From assembly GCA_022446985.1 (NCBI GenBank), contig JAKVBD010000010.1:1-64000 (forward strand): 64,000 nucleotides of DNA, read 5' to 3'. Below the pieces are notes generated by a model. The model saw only the letters and a list, made by a program, of their open reading frames with translations. It had not been told where the DNA came from and did no database searches. The translations under genes and the position numbers were made by a program. Numbering within the stretch: the stretch's first letter is position 1; the number at the start of each line of letters is the position of its first letter. The DNA comes from Lentisphaerales bacterium (lineage in GTDB: Bacteria > Verrucomicrobiota > Lentisphaeria > Lentisphaerales > Lentisphaeraceae). Below are positions 26,535 through 36,184 of this stretch, piece by piece.

Positions 26535-27542
26535 ATGAAAACTTTAGTATGTGAAAAACCAGGCCAGTGGAATTGGCGTCATGAAGAAAAGCCTCAAATA
26601 GCAGATGATGAGGTTTTAGTAAAGATTAAAAGAGTTGGTATTTGTGGTACTGACCTACATGCTTTTCAGGGAAATCAGGCATTTTTTGAGTACCCAAGAG
26701 TTTTAGGGCATGAGCTTTCAGGTGAGATTGAAGAAGCTGGGGATTCAGATTTTAAAGTAGGCCAGGCAGTTCTTATCATTCCTTATTTACACTGTGGTGA
26801 ATGTTTGGCTTGCCGTAAAGGGGCTACTAATTGTTGTGCAAATATGCGGGTTATCGGGGTTCATCAAGATGGCGGAATGTGTGAGTACTTAAGTGTTCCA
26901 GCAACTCATGTATTGGCAGTTGATGGAGTCGACTTTGACTCAATGGCTTTAGTAGAATGCCTAGCAATCGGTGCTCATGCCGTTAGAAGAGCCAATGTTC
27001 AAAATGGCGATAATATTGTGATTGTCGGCGCAGGCCCTATTGGCTTGGGTTGTGTACAGTTCGCTAAGGCGAATGGCGGACGTGTTATTGTTGTTGATAT
27101 GAATGAAGAACGCTTGAAGTTTTGTTCTGATGAGTTTGGTGTAGATGTTGTGAAAGCGGGACCGGATGCAGCTTTGAAAGTTAGTGAATTGACCAATGGC
27201 GAGTTCGCGTCTGCTGTTATCGATGCAACTGGTCATGCCGAAGCCATGATGGACTCAGTTAATTACTGTGGACACAGTGCGAATTTGGTTTATGTAGGTC
27301 TTACTAAAGGTGAGATAACTTACACACATACAGATATTCACAAACGCGAATTGACTATTCTTTGTAGTCGAAATGCCACCTTGGAAGATTTTGCCAGAGT
27401 GACAGATCTTATGCGTGAAGGGAAAGTTGTGAGTACTTGCATGGTGACGCACCGAAGTTCTTTCGATGAAATGCCTAGTGTCTTTGATGATTGGCTCATA
27501 CCTGAGACCGGGGTTGTAAAGGCGGTGGTTGAATTAGCCTAA
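26535..27542 (+). CDS. Zinc-dependent alcohol dehydrogenase, probable L-galactonate 5-dehydrogenase
   Basis: A 335-residue medium-chain dehydrogenase. The catalytic zinc site is GICGTDLHAFQG and GHELSGEIEEAG. The structural zinc loop cysteines are CGECLACRKGATNCC, and the NAD-binding GAGPIGLG follows. The ribosome site GGAG lies 8 nt before ATG 26535. Sequence alone fits sorbitol/threonine/galactonate dehydrogenases. The co-transcribed uxaB favours an LgoD-like role, oxidising L-galactonate to D-tagaturonate. L-galactonate would come from L-galactose of red-algal galactans, which suits a marine sulfatase producer. Confidence 0.85.
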   Translation: MKTLVCEKPGQWNWRHEEKPQIADDEVLVKIKRVGICGTDLHAFQGNQAFFEYPRVLGHELSGEIEEAGDSDFKVGQAVLIIPYLHCGECLACRKGATNCCANMRVIGVHQDGGMCEYLSVPATHVLAVDGVDFDSMALVECLAIGAHAVRRANVQNGDNIVIVGAGPIGLGCVQFAKANGGRVIVVDMNEERLKFCSDEFGVDVVKAGPDAALKVSELTNGEFASAVIDATGHAEAMMDSVNYCGHSANLVYVGLTKGEITYTHTDIHKRELTILCSRNATLEDFARVTDLMREGKVVSTCMVTHRSSFDEMPSVFDDWLIPETGVVKAVVELA

Positions 27543-27564
27543 ATTGTCTTTAGCGTGTAGTAGG

Positions 27565-27591
27565 GCCCGGATTATTTGATCCGGGCTTTTT
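27565..27591 (+). terminator. Rho-independent terminator of the uxaB operon
   Basis: GCCCGGAT at 27565-27572 pairs perfectly with ATCCGGGC at 27579-27586 around a 6-nt loop, followed by five T. It lies 23 bases after the dehydrogenase stop. Confidence 0.93.
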
Positions 27592-27595
27592 ATTG

Positions 27596-28435
27596 CTAGG
27601 CTCGAAATGTTTTGATATTCGTCGCTAAGTTCAGTTTCTTCATTAATAAAATAAGCCACCATGCTGGATCAATTTCTCCTTTTTTAAATTGGTTGCAGGC
27701 AAGATCCGGAAACCTGTGGTGATTGTTGTGGTAAGCTTCGCCAAAGGTAAAAAGAGCAAGTATGGGAATATTATATCCTTGAGTTCCAGCTTCTTTGTTG
27801 ATTGTGGGTTGCTGACCAAAGTTATGTAAACCATAGGCAACTAACCAATGCCCGGCTGGTGCCATAAACATTCTCAAAAAGATACCAGTACAAACAAGAC
27901 CGACCCCTCCCAGGTAGTATAAAAATAGAGTAACTGGTAAGTGATAGATAAAACCGAATCTTTCTAGATGTCGATAGAAAAGGCTATCAGCTATTTCAAT
28001 TTTAAACTCAGGCGGATCATCAAGTTGAAGTTTGCAAAACAGTTGTTGAAAGCCATCCATAAAGAAGTTCTCCTTATGATTGAAATATGGGTGACAGTTC
28101 TTCTTTCTTTGAGCCCAATCACGAAAATCGTGAATTCTAACGAGGCTTATGGGGCCACCCATGCCACTAAAATTAGCCAGGAAAACCAGTAAATATTCAA
28201 GATATTTCGGACACTGAAAGCTTCGATGAATAAGAAGTCTGTGGAAGGCAACGACTCCTATGTACATAGTACCAAAACCTAAAAATGCCGTGATCAATAA
28301 ATTTTCCAAAGTAGGCAAACATATCAGACCATAAATACCGAGTATCAGATAGATTATATTTTTGCTTCCTTTTGTGAAATCAAAGATCACTTTCCCTCTT
28401 TCTGCATTTCCGTCTTTTACCAGGCGGTTCATCAT
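27596..28435 (-). CDS. Acyl-CoA/fatty acid desaturase family protein
   Basis: A 279-residue membrane di-iron desaturase with four membrane segments. The histidine boxes are HRLLIH, an unusual second box HDFRDWAQ with a downstream CHPYF, and the C-terminal YHNNHH. The non-canonical second box (instead of HRxHH) marks a subfamily seen in marine bacteria. It would introduce a double bond in acyl chains of membrane lipids; position is unknown. Apparently monocistronic, converging on the uxaB operon terminator. Confidence 0.82.
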   Translation of the reverse strand: MMNRLVKDGNAERGKVIFDFTKGSKNIIYLILGIYGLICLPTLENLLITAFLGFGTMYIGVVAFHRLLIHRSFQCPKYLEYLLVFLANFSGMGGPISLVRIHDFRDWAQRKKNCHPYFNHKENFFMDGFQQLFCKLQLDDPPEFKIEIADSLFYRHLERFGFIYHLPVTLFLYYLGGVGLVCTGIFLRMFMAPAGHWLVAYGLHNFGQQPTINKEAGTQGYNIPILALFTFGEAYHNNHHRFPDLACNQFKKGEIDPAWWLILLMKKLNLATNIKTFRA

Positions 28436-28684
28436 TCGCTCCTTTTTTTCATCTTTACTAATATCTTGTGTGTTTTAATTTTCAGTAAATATTGAAAATA
28501 AAATAAATTAAAAGCTTCCGTAAGTTTTTTATGTGTCTGTCTATGTTAAAGTGTTTAGGGGAGGTTCAGGTAGCCTCCTGGAATGTTGTGTAAATTTATA
28601 AGAGGATTATATCTGCTTCTGGCGGGATTGTTAATTTATGGCTATATTTAGTATTTGTATGCTAAAGTGGGTTGCTCATAACTA
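28436..28684 (+). promoter_or_regulatory. Leader region of the ECF sigma/FecR operon
   Basis: The 249-base gap has no gene. It contains TTTTCA/TGAAAA around 28480-28500 and a GC-rich hairpin GGAGG/CCTCC at about 28560-28580 (GGGGAGGTTCAGGTAGCCTCC). The hairpin lacks a T-run, so it is not a terminator and may be a leader structure. Confidence 0.3.
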
Positions 28685-29188
28685 GTGAAGAAAACTGAAT
28701 TGATTATAAAAGAACTTGATCATCTTCAAGGTGATCTTTTTGCTTATATTTTATCCCTGACGGGAAATTATAATGACTCGAAAGATGTTCTTCAGGAGGC
28801 AAATATTGTTATTCTGAAAAAGCAGCAATCATTTCAGCTGGGAACCAGTTTTCGCGCCTGGGCGTTTACGGTTGCAAGGTTTCAAGTTATGGCCTTTAGG
28901 AAGAGGCGTTCACGAGAAAAGCTGGTTTTCTCAGAGAATACTTTTAATGACCTTTCCGAAAATTCAGATGATTTCGAGAAGCAGGAAACAGAAACGAAGT
29001 TTTCTCTTCTTGATGAATGTATAGATAAATTGCCGGATAAACAAAAAAAGATTGTAAGAAATAAATATATACATGGTCATTCCTTAAAGCAGATCTCATC
29101 GGATATATCGGCGAATGAAAATTCGGTGTCTCAAACTTTGTTTAGAGCCCGGAAGAACTTAATTGACTGTGTGCATAGTAGAAATTAA
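28685..29188 (+). CDS. ECF RNA polymerase sigma factor
   Basis: A 167-residue ECF sigma factor with region 2 (LSLTGNYNDSKDVLQEANIVILKK and FRAWAFTVARFQVM) and region 4 (LPDKQKKIVRNKYIHGHSLKQISSD), of the Planctomycetes-Verrucomicrobia type. GTG 28685 is the only start fitting the family length. The stop overlaps the next gene as TAATG, so sigma and membrane partner are coupled. Confidence 0.9.
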   Translation: MKKTELIIKELDHLQGDLFAYILSLTGNYNDSKDVLQEANIVILKKQQSFQLGTSFRAWAFTVARFQVMAFRKRRSREKLVFSENTFNDLSENSDDFEKQETETKFSLLDECIDKLPDKQKKIVRNKYIHGHSLKQISSDISANENSVSQTLFRARKNLIDCVHSRN

Positions 29189-30792
29189 TGATGAATACAA
29201 AAGAAGATAGAGAGTTTGAAGATTTACTGAATCTTATGGTCGATGGAGAGTTGACCAAAGAACAGTCTGAACAACTCGAAAAATTTATAACAAAAAGTGA
29301 AAGTAATCGGCAGTTCTATCAGGATTTTTGCCGACTGCAAGGAACTCTTGAGTCAAATAGTGGCCAGCTTTCACGTGAGCTTTTAACTACCTCTTTTAAA
29401 ATGAAGAGTTCTAGTTCTCATAAAGTGATCTTTGCTATCGCAGCTCTTTTGGCTTTAGCTTTTACTGTTGCCTCGCTTCAGAGAGGAACAGGTGAGATTC
29501 CGGTCGAGAGAGGTGAGTACCTTGCCAAAATAGACCGAAATATATTTGCTGATTTTGAGTATGGCGGACAACATGGCCAGAAGCTTACAGATGGATCAGA
29601 TGTTCCGGCTGGGGAATACAACCTAAAAAACGGTATTGTTAAAATAAAATATGACAATGGCGCTACAGTTATCCTAGAGTCTCCTTGCCGCTATGAACTG
29701 GTAAATGATAACTCTATGAGACTTTTGAGTGGCAAAGCTTCTATTTATTCCCCTAATGATGTGAACTATAAAGTTCTTTGCCCGGGAATTGTTGTTGAAG
29801 ATTTGGGTACTGAGTTTTCTGTGGATTATAATCAATTTGAGAATTTGGATGTTCATGTTTATAAGGGGCTTGTGAAAGTCGAAGCAACCGAAGAGATTTC
29901 TTCAAATAAGACGATTTTAAAAGCAGGTGAAGCTTTACGAGTTATCTATAATAAAAACAACCAATTGACTTTCTCTGGTATAGACTATCGCAGTGATCTT
30001 TTTATTCGTCAGCTTGAAACTCCAAATGCCAAGTATGCGAAAGAAATAGTTAAAATGAATCCCGTCCTATACTACCCTATGGATGTTCAGGAAGATGGAG
30101 TACTGGTTGATTATTCACTTTACAAAAATAACGGTAAATCCCGTGGTGTAAAAGAACAGAGCAACTTCTTTAAGCAAGGAAAGTTTGGACCGGCCATTCG
30201 TATAGGAGGAGCTAATACAGGTTCGCATATTTTTGTGAAAGATTATCCTAAGACTAAAGACAGTCAAATTACCGGCATGGCCTGGGTTAAGGCGAAGAGT
30301 CGAACTAAGTGGGCAACTATTATGAAGAATTGGGTGGATGGTACTAAAGGTCAATTCCACTTTGGTTTAGATGAGTTTGGATATTTGGATATCGAAATAC
30401 TTCCAGAAGATGACTCGTTTTATGATTCTCCAGAATTACAAAACAGAGATGACGTTTATCTTCATGGAAGATCTATTCATATGAGGGAAAGTGTGAAGTT
30501 TCCGCTTGGAACCTGGCAGCATGTTGCCTTTGTTCACGACGGTGAACATTTATATCTTTATCGCAATGGAAAAATCGTAACTTCTCTTAAAACACCGAAA
30601 ATTAATTACCCTGCAGAAACTAAGATTCTCTCAATTGGCACTAAGCTAAAAAGTGACCTTATGAGTCACTCCCATTATAAAAGTCACTGGGATGGCATGT
30701 TGGACGAAATAACTATTTTCAATAGGGCTCTTAGTCCAAAAGAGATCGAGTATGTTTACGAGCAGGTTTACTCAAACGCCATGGTCGAGTAA
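29188..30792 (+). CDS. FecR-LamG membrane anti-sigma-like protein
   Basis: A 534-residue single-pass protein. A cytoplasmic anti-sigma-like head (1-60, LVDGELTKEQSEQLEKF-type) is followed by a membrane helix at about 75-95, a FecR domain (about 125-260, with ATVILESPCRYELV and GKASIYSP), and a C-terminal concanavalin-like LamG domain (about 290-530). The architecture suggests that glycan binding outside modulates the co-expressed ECF sigma factor. In related genomes such pairs usually precede sulfatase genes; here the next gene is birA on the opposite strand, with no spacer between stop codons. Confidence 0.87.
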   Translation: MMNTKEDREFEDLLNLMVDGELTKEQSEQLEKFITKSESNRQFYQDFCRLQGTLESNSGQLSRELLTTSFKMKSSSSHKVIFAIAALLALAFTVASLQRGTGEIPVERGEYLAKIDRNIFADFEYGGQHGQKLTDGSDVPAGEYNLKNGIVKIKYDNGATVILESPCRYELVNDNSMRLLSGKASIYSPNDVNYKVLCPGIVVEDLGTEFSVDYNQFENLDVHVYKGLVKVEATEEISSNKTILKAGEALRVIYNKNNQLTFSGIDYRSDLFIRQLETPNAKYAKEIVKMNPVLYYPMDVQEDGVLVDYSLYKNNGKSRGVKEQSNFFKQGKFGPAIRIGGANTGSHIFVKDYPKTKDSQITGMAWVKAKSRTKWATIMKNWVDGTKGQFHFGLDEFGYLDIEILPEDDSFYDSPELQNRDDVYLHGRSIHMRESVKFPLGTWQHVAFVHDGEHLYLYRNGKIVTSLKTPKINYPAETKILSIGTKLKSDLMSHSHYKSHWDGMLDEITIFNRALSPKEIEYVYEQVYSNAMVE

Positions 30793-31539
30793 TTACTGCA
30801 GACGAAGAGATAGATCGCCGTATGAATAATTTTTCATACCGGCTTCTGTTTGTAGGATGATTTCACCATTTTCGGAGAAATCTACAACCGTGCCATAGAT
30901 CGCTTTTTCGTCATCCAGTAATTTTACCGCTTTGCCAATAAGTAGACTGTTTTGCCGCCAGAGTTCGACGAGCTCTGAGCGTCTTGACTTTACGGACCAG
31001 GTAGCAAAGTGTTTCTCAAAAGATCTTAGAATAACATGAAGTGTTTCAAGAACTGAATAAGGCTCATTGTCATTACTCTCGACTAGCATTGAGGTTGCAG
31101 CTGTATCGATTTGTGAAAGATCACTCTTAGTCATGTTGACGTTTAAGCCAACTCCGATGATGAGTCCTTCCAGAGTCATGCCTTTTAATCTGGTTTCGCA
31201 AAGAACGCCACAGATTTTGGCTTGATTTACAAAGATATCATTTGGCCACTTGATCCAACTGTTTTCTATCCCGCAACTTTGTAAGGATTCACAAATAGCT
31301 AAAGCCATTATTTGTGGAATTGAAGACAGTTCTTCAAAGGCGATATCAGGAGATTTAATTAATAGGGAAAAATAGAGGTTCCCCCCCTCAGGAGAGTGCC
31401 ATTTTCTGCCTTTTCTACCTCTGCCGGCAGTTTGTCGCTTGGCTACAGCAACTGAAAAATCAGGTAGCTCAAGAGTATTTTGCAGTAAGTATTGGTTGGT
31501 GGAGTCTATCTCGTCAAATTGAAGGATATTAAACTTCAT
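30793..31539 (-). CDS. birA: Biotin-[acetyl-CoA-carboxylase] ligase
   Basis: BirA attaches biotin to the carboxyl-carrier protein. The 248-residue protein has the nucleotide-binding GRGRKGRKWHS motif (about 39-49), then the KWPNDI segment, and a C-terminal SH3-like domain. It lacks the N-terminal DNA-binding domain of the repressor form, so it is enzyme only. ATG 31539 overlaps the yihY stop (ATGA). It ends the aroE operon, which also contains two biotin-synthesis genes. Confidence 0.93.
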   Translation of the reverse strand: MKFNILQFDEIDSTNQYLLQNTLELPDFSVAVAKRQTAGRGRKGRKWHSPEGGNLYFSLLIKSPDIAFEELSSIPQIMALAICESLQSCGIENSWIKWPNDIFVNQAKICGVLCETRLKGMTLEGLIIGVGLNVNMTKSDLSQIDTAATSMLVESNDNEPYSVLETLHVILRSFEKHFATWSVKSRRSELVELWRQNSLLIGKAVKLLDDEKAIYGTVVDFSENGEIILQTEAGMKNYSYGDLSLRLQ

Positions 31540-32867
31540 TCGTCATTCACCAGGTCATAAACTTTGTGGCTCATTAGAGTCTCAGAGTATGATTCCAGCT
31601 TTTCGTTATTGAACGCCATTATTTCTTTGAGCTCTTCATCGTGTAAATTGTTCAGTATAGGGTCTTTAATACCAAAAATAGCTTCGTATATATTCCACAG
31701 AGTCATGTGCTGAAGGTCTTGCGCAGGTAAGTAGATTGTTTCTATAGGATTTACCGATTTGATGATATTTCCATCTACCAGCATTTTAGTGACTTTATGA
31801 CCGAGTCGTGTCGGTATGGTGTATTTTTTCATGAAGTCGGAAGCTCTCCATTCTTCTCCCTTGAAGAAGCTTTTAGCTAAGCTTAGGACCATGCAAAGCG
31901 ATAGATTCAATAGGGTTCTTTGGCTGAAGTCATCGGTAGTTCTTTCATCTTCAAAAGTATTGTGGTTTTGAATTGAAAATGAGAGCTCTGCTCCAAAGAG
32001 AATCAGCATCCAGCTCATGTAGAGCCATGTGAGAAAGAGTGGTATTGCGGAGAAAGTACCATAGATCTGGTTATGGTTACTTATACCAATCTGGAACTTT
32101 ACGAAGATGTATTGGGTGAATTGCCAAAGAAAAGTTGTGATCAAGGCTGCTAAAAATGCCGGTAAAACCCTAACTTTGGTATTCGGCAGGAACTTGTAAA
32201 GGTAACAAAAAGCAAGAGCGACCATACAAGGCGAAACGATCCACAAGAAAGCATCGTAAATAATGGAATAGTCACCGAGAAAAGCAATTGCTTTTTGGGC
32301 AACTGTACCCGTTCTTAGTGCTGTACTAATTGATGCAGAAGCGAGTAAGGCAAAAGGGACGATCATTACGGTGATAAGATACTCTTTGCAACGAGTTAAG
32401 AAGTCTCTGGGTTTGCTCAAACCCCATATGGTGTTGAAGCTGTTTTCGATTTTTGACATGACACTGATTACAGTCCAAAGCAATAGAAGGATACCAATTG
32501 AACCCAAAGCTTTGAAATTCGTTTTCTCAATCATTGTGAAGAGCTGAGTTGAAACCTCGAGAACGCCTGGGTACTCTGCAACCTTTTCATTGATGATTTG
32601 TTCAAGGTCTGAATAAAAACCAAGTCCTTTTGCTATGGCGAACATGAAGGCCATCATCGGTACCATTGACATAAGGGTGATATTCGTCAGTGCAGCAGCC
32701 TGCATGGTACAGTTATCTTTTTTGAAGCCTTTAATAAGGATGATTAGTACTCTAAGGGAAGTAAAACCTAACTTTTTACTGGCAGGTAAGATTGAAGTAT
32801 CTATCTGCCAGACACCTTCGGTAATAAACTTTTTAAGTTTATCTATTTGGGCTTGGCTTATGAGCAT
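31536..32867 (-). CDS. YihY/BrkB-family membrane protein with winged-helix tail
   Basis: A 443-residue protein. The N-terminal 300 residues are a YihY/virulence-factor-BrkB domain with six helices (AALTNITLMSMVPMMAFMFA, FLTWLYMSWMLILFGAELSF). The C-terminal 140 residues are soluble and resemble a winged helix (IPTRLGHKVTKMLVDGNIIKSV, IYLPAQDL). Earlier annotation as ribonuclease BN is not supported for this family; role in envelope integrity is likely. Longer than the usual 290 residues because of the tail. Confidence 0.87.
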   Translation of the reverse strand: MLISQAQIDKLKKFITEGVWQIDTSILPASKKLGFTSLRVLIILIKGFKKDNCTMQAAALTNITLMSMVPMMAFMFAIAKGLGFYSDLEQIINEKVAEYPGVLEVSTQLFTMIEKTNFKALGSIGILLLLWTVISVMSKIENSFNTIWGLSKPRDFLTRCKEYLITVMIVPFALLASASISTALRTGTVAQKAIAFLGDYSIIYDAFLWIVSPCMVALAFCYLYKFLPNTKVRVLPAFLAALITTFLWQFTQYIFVKFQIGISNHNQIYGTFSAIPLFLTWLYMSWMLILFGAELSFSIQNHNTFEDERTTDDFSQRTLLNLSLCMVLSLAKSFFKGEEWRASDFMKKYTIPTRLGHKVTKMLVDGNIIKSVNPIETIYLPAQDLQHMTLWNIYEAIFGIKDPILNNLHDEELKEIMAFNNEKLESYSETLMSHKVYDLVNDE

Positions 32868-32870
32868 TTT

Positions 32871-34823
32871 TTATTTCTTCGGTTCAATGTAAGGGTTACC
32901 CTTATGATAATCAATGCTGTTCGGAAATGCAGTACCTTTGATGTTTTTTGTTTCAGAGATGATGTCCATGCCTTCTTTTTTACCTGATTCATAAGCTACT
33001 GCTATATTATCCAAACTGGTCTCTTTTACGGGAGCATGCAGGTCTTCGCTGTTTGCCATATGGATAGTCTGAGTAGGGAATGCGAACTCGACTTCAAGTC
33101 TGGTTGCTAAACGCATGATGTCCATGAAAAGCCTCTGCCTTTCGCGAAGTTCAATAGCCCAGTCATCACAATCAATGAAGCAGTAGAGAAGGACGTCCAA
33201 AGATGCCGCATTGAATTGGTTTAAATAGACATGGTAGTAGTCTTTTCTAGTTGTTGGGTGATTGCGGATGATTTCGCGGACACCTTCACAGAATGCTTCG
33301 ATTTTTTCAGGTGGAGTATCATAGGTGAGCGAGAGATATGTTTTGATTCTTCGATAGGTGCGACGACCGTAATTGTCGACCGTTGCTTTAATTAAAGTTG
33401 AGTTAGGGACATTGACCTGTGAACAGTAGAATGTGCGAATGCGAGTACTCCTCAAGCCAATTTGTTCGACCGTACCTTCCACTCCATTTATAACTACCCA
33501 GTCACCGACTTCAAAAGGTTTATCTGTGAGGACTGTGACTGAACCGAAGATGTTTTCAACTGTATCTTTGGCAGCGAGTGCAAAAGCCATGCCGGCGATA
33601 CCTAAACCAGCGACCAAGCCCGCGACATTAACGCCGATATTACTGGCGATTAAAATCAAGCCGATTATGAAGATTGCCAAGCGGATGATCTTGTGAAACA
33701 TAGGAATCAATACATCATCGACTTTATTATCAGTCTCTTTGGCTTTGGCTAATAATACATTTTTGACAATGTCGGTACCGCGTACAAGGATAAACATGGC
33801 ACTGACGATCATGGTCAATATAGCCGCATTCATGAAAGTTTTGACACCTTCAACATCAAGGCTCAAAACAGGTGTTAAGAAGTACCAGCTTATAGAAATA
33901 CAAAAGATCGATACAGAGGCAAAGCGAGGCTTTCTGACTTCTATATTATTGCCATGGACGAACCGCTTAATGACAGTCTTTTTAAATAGAAACTGAAGAA
34001 TCCACTGAGCAATGATACCAATGATAATAATGGCGAGGACACCAATCCACTGCCAGTTTTTCATGATCAGGTAAGTATCGTTCAGCTCTTCAGGGAAGAT
34101 GCTTCTAACGTGTGTGGTTTTATAGTCTTGGTATATGACGTTGATTTTGTTGCGCGTGTTTATGGTTATTAGCCAATCGCCGGATTGCCGAACGAGAGCG
34201 ATGCTTCTGTCACCAATTGGATAGGTTATAAGTGTTACATTTTCGCCTTTACCCTGAAATTGGCCGACAACGTTACTTTTACGCAGGTGATCGACAACTT
34301 CTCCGAGAAGAGAAAGTTTTTTCTCATCGTACTTATAACCAGTATCAGGTACAAAGCAGCCCATTGCTTCATCGTAATCACCGGCTTTGACCTGTAAGCG
34401 GAAATAATCCAGAGTTTTCTCGGGGCTGTTGAGTAGGTCTGCCATTCCATGTAGACGGGAGATGTTGGCCAGGGTGCCATTTGTGAAGTGCCATTTCTCT
34501 TCAATTTTGTGAAGATATATGACGCTTTGTCTAAGAGGAATTGAAATAAGTTTTTCGCCTTCGCTGACTGGAGTGATGGCATGGCGTTTGAGGTAGGACT
34601 GGACTTTAACTACGACATCGGCAAAATCTTTAAGCTGAGTTTCACTTATGTTCTTAGATAGGAAGTAGCCTTTTGCATCATCCCAGTCTTCATCTTGTGC
34701 TTCTTCGAGGAAACCATTTAAGGTTAGATTAACAATTTCAGGAGTGGTTTTAATCTTTTCTTCATCCTGAGCATGACAGAAAAGACTGAAGAAAAGGATA
34801 AAGGAAAAAAGAAATTTATACAT
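32871..34823 (-). CDS. MscS-family mechanosensitive ion channel with duplicated periplasmic domain
   Basis: A 650-residue channel. A signal peptide (1-18) is followed by two related alpha/beta units (about 28-120 and 132-240) that probably face the periplasm, then five membrane helices. The pore-lining motif GVNVAGLVAGLGIAGMAFAL and the MscS beta domain (PFEVGDWVVINGVEGTVEQIGLRSTRI) follow. It releases solutes on hypo-osmotic shock. The gene lies three bases from its neighbours in a packed operon. Confidence 0.9.
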   Translation of the reverse strand: MYKFLFSFILFFSLFCHAQDEEKIKTTPEIVNLTLNGFLEEAQDEDWDDAKGYFLSKNISETQLKDFADVVVKVQSYLKRHAITPVSEGEKLISIPLRQSVIYLHKIEEKWHFTNGTLANISRLHGMADLLNSPEKTLDYFRLQVKAGDYDEAMGCFVPDTGYKYDEKKLSLLGEVVDHLRKSNVVGQFQGKGENVTLITYPIGDRSIALVRQSGDWLITINTRNKINVIYQDYKTTHVRSIFPEELNDTYLIMKNWQWIGVLAIIIIGIIAQWILQFLFKKTVIKRFVHGNNIEVRKPRFASVSIFCISISWYFLTPVLSLDVEGVKTFMNAAILTMIVSAMFILVRGTDIVKNVLLAKAKETDNKVDDVLIPMFHKIIRLAIFIIGLILIASNIGVNVAGLVAGLGIAGMAFALAAKDTVENIFGSVTVLTDKPFEVGDWVVINGVEGTVEQIGLRSTRIRTFYCSQVNVPNSTLIKATVDNYGRRTYRRIKTYLSLTYDTPPEKIEAFCEGVREIIRNHPTTRKDYYHVYLNQFNAASLDVLLYCFIDCDDWAIELRERQRLFMDIMRLATRLEVEFAFPTQTIHMANSEDLHAPVKETSLDNIAVAYESGKKEGMDIISETKNIKGTAFPNSIDYHKGNPYIEPKK

Positions 34824-34826
34824 TGC

Positions 34827-35555
34827 TTAGTTTTTTAAAATAACCTGTAAAACTTTATATCTGGCTTTAACCGGGCCTTTAAAAATTTTATCGTGACAGG
34901 CTATAAGTTTTCTAAGCTCTTTAGCCGGACTCACTGGCCCCTCCTTAGTTGCACCTATTTTATGCAATCCTCTGAGAAAGTCCAATGTGTTCGGGAAAGT
35001 TTCGTAAAGTTCAAATCTATGCTGTTTAACAATTTGACTCGTGTTTAGCGAAGAAATGATTTCTTCAGCTTTGGGCAGCTGTGGAATTTGTATGTTAACT
35101 TTAGATTCACTGATGGCATTTTGAAGGTGGTTAAATGTACCTTCTACCGGAATTGAGATCGCGAGTATGCCATCTTTAGATAGTTTCTCTTGACAGCTTT
35201 TTAGAGTTGTTTGAATGTCTTTAAACCATTGAAGGCTGAAATTGCTGCTTACAATGTCGTAATTCTGTCGCGGAGCATCTGAGCATTGGTGGATCGAAAT
35301 GTTATCGCGGATCTTTACATTATTTTTGACTATAGTAAGCATCTCGACTGATATGTCACAGCAATCTATATGTAGATTAGGAAAGATGGCAATTAATTTT
35401 TGCGGTAGATAACCAGTGCCGGTACCAAGGTCTGCAGCTTTCTGAGGTGAAGGGATATACTTTTTGATTGCTTCTAAAAGTAAATCTGCAGATTCCTGCT
35501 GAACCTGGGACGCGTTATCGTAGTATTTAGCCTTCCGGGAAAACCTGGCTTTCAT
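34827..35555 (-). CDS. bioC: Malonyl-ACP O-methyltransferase
   Basis: A 242-residue SAM-dependent methyltransferase of the BioC type, which methylates malonyl-ACP to start pimeloyl synthesis for biotin. It has the opening FSRKAKYYDNASQVQ, the SAM motif ADLGTGTGYLP (about 41-51), and SNFSLQWFKD. Coupled (ATGA) to an upstream BioH-like hydrolase, which would remove the same methyl group at the end. birA in the same operon fits a biotin theme. Confidence 0.88.
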   Translation of the reverse strand: MKARFSRKAKYYDNASQVQQESADLLLEAIKKYIPSPQKAADLGTGTGYLPQKLIAIFPNLHIDCCDISVEMLTIVKNNVKIRDNISIHQCSDAPRQNYDIVSSNFSLQWFKDIQTTLKSCQEKLSKDGILAISIPVEGTFNHLQNAISESKVNIQIPQLPKAEEIISSLNTSQIVKQHRFELYETFPNTLDFLRGLHKIGATKEGPVSPAKELRKLIACHDKIFKGPVKARYKVLQVILKN

Positions 35556-36184
35556 AGGTTATCGCTGATTATCCGACTTATTTCATTTACATTAGTTTCA
35601 ACCATTCCATGTCCACCATCAATCTGAACACTATTTCTACTTCCAGGACCATTTAAAAGTTTCTGTGAAATATCATTTGGAACAATGGCGTCTTGAATAC
35701 CTTCTATAAGCAGAATGTCAAGGTTACTTGATTTGCTGATTGTAGAAAAATCGTCATCCCGAAGTGATATGAGGCCACTTTCGAGGTTGCTTAGGTTCCA
35801 TTTGCACGATTTCGGCTCTGAAAGCTGAGCGTTTTTAGCAAAATCATCGAGGATTTTTTTATGATCTTTTTTGAGTCCTCTGAGCATTAAGTTGATGTGC
35901 ATCGCACGCCTTTTGTTATTGTTACAAAAAGATGCGAAACCGCCAATGGAAATAATCTTTTTAGGCTTATGAGTTAGACTGAGTTCTAGTGCTTTAAGTG
36001 TCCCCATGGAGTAGCAAAGTATGGAATAATCATCTTTTAGAATTTCGGCAATTTCAGCATCACCAGTTCTTTTTTTATTTTCTTCAAAGCCCCAATTGTA
36101 TCCGACCTGGTCAGTGAAGAGCTTACTGTAGGATGAAAAAATAGAAGGATGAGTTGACCACCCTGGGATCAGGAGCCATTTCAT
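35552..36184 (-). CDS. Alpha/beta hydrolase, probable BioH/BioG-like pimeloyl-ACP methyl esterase
   Basis: A 210-residue alpha/beta hydrolase. The nucleophile elbow is CYSMGTLKAL (Ser59), the acid is in IEGIQDAIVP, and the histidine in GGHGMV. It begins WLLIPGWSTHPSIF, similar to BioH. Adjacent bioC (4-nt overlap) argues that it is the carboxylesterase completing pimeloyl-ACP. Assignment among BioH, BioG or BioV types is uncertain. Confidence 0.75.
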   Translation of the reverse strand: MKWLLIPGWSTHPSIFSSYSKLFTDQVGYNWGFEENKKRTGDAEIAEILKDDYSILCYSMGTLKALELSLTHKPKKIISIGGFASFCNNNKRRAMHINLMLRGLKKDHKKILDDFAKNAQLSEPKSCKWNLSNLESGLISLRDDDFSTISKSSNLDILLIEGIQDAIVPNDISQKLLNGPGSRNSVQIDGGHGMVETNVNEISRIISDNL

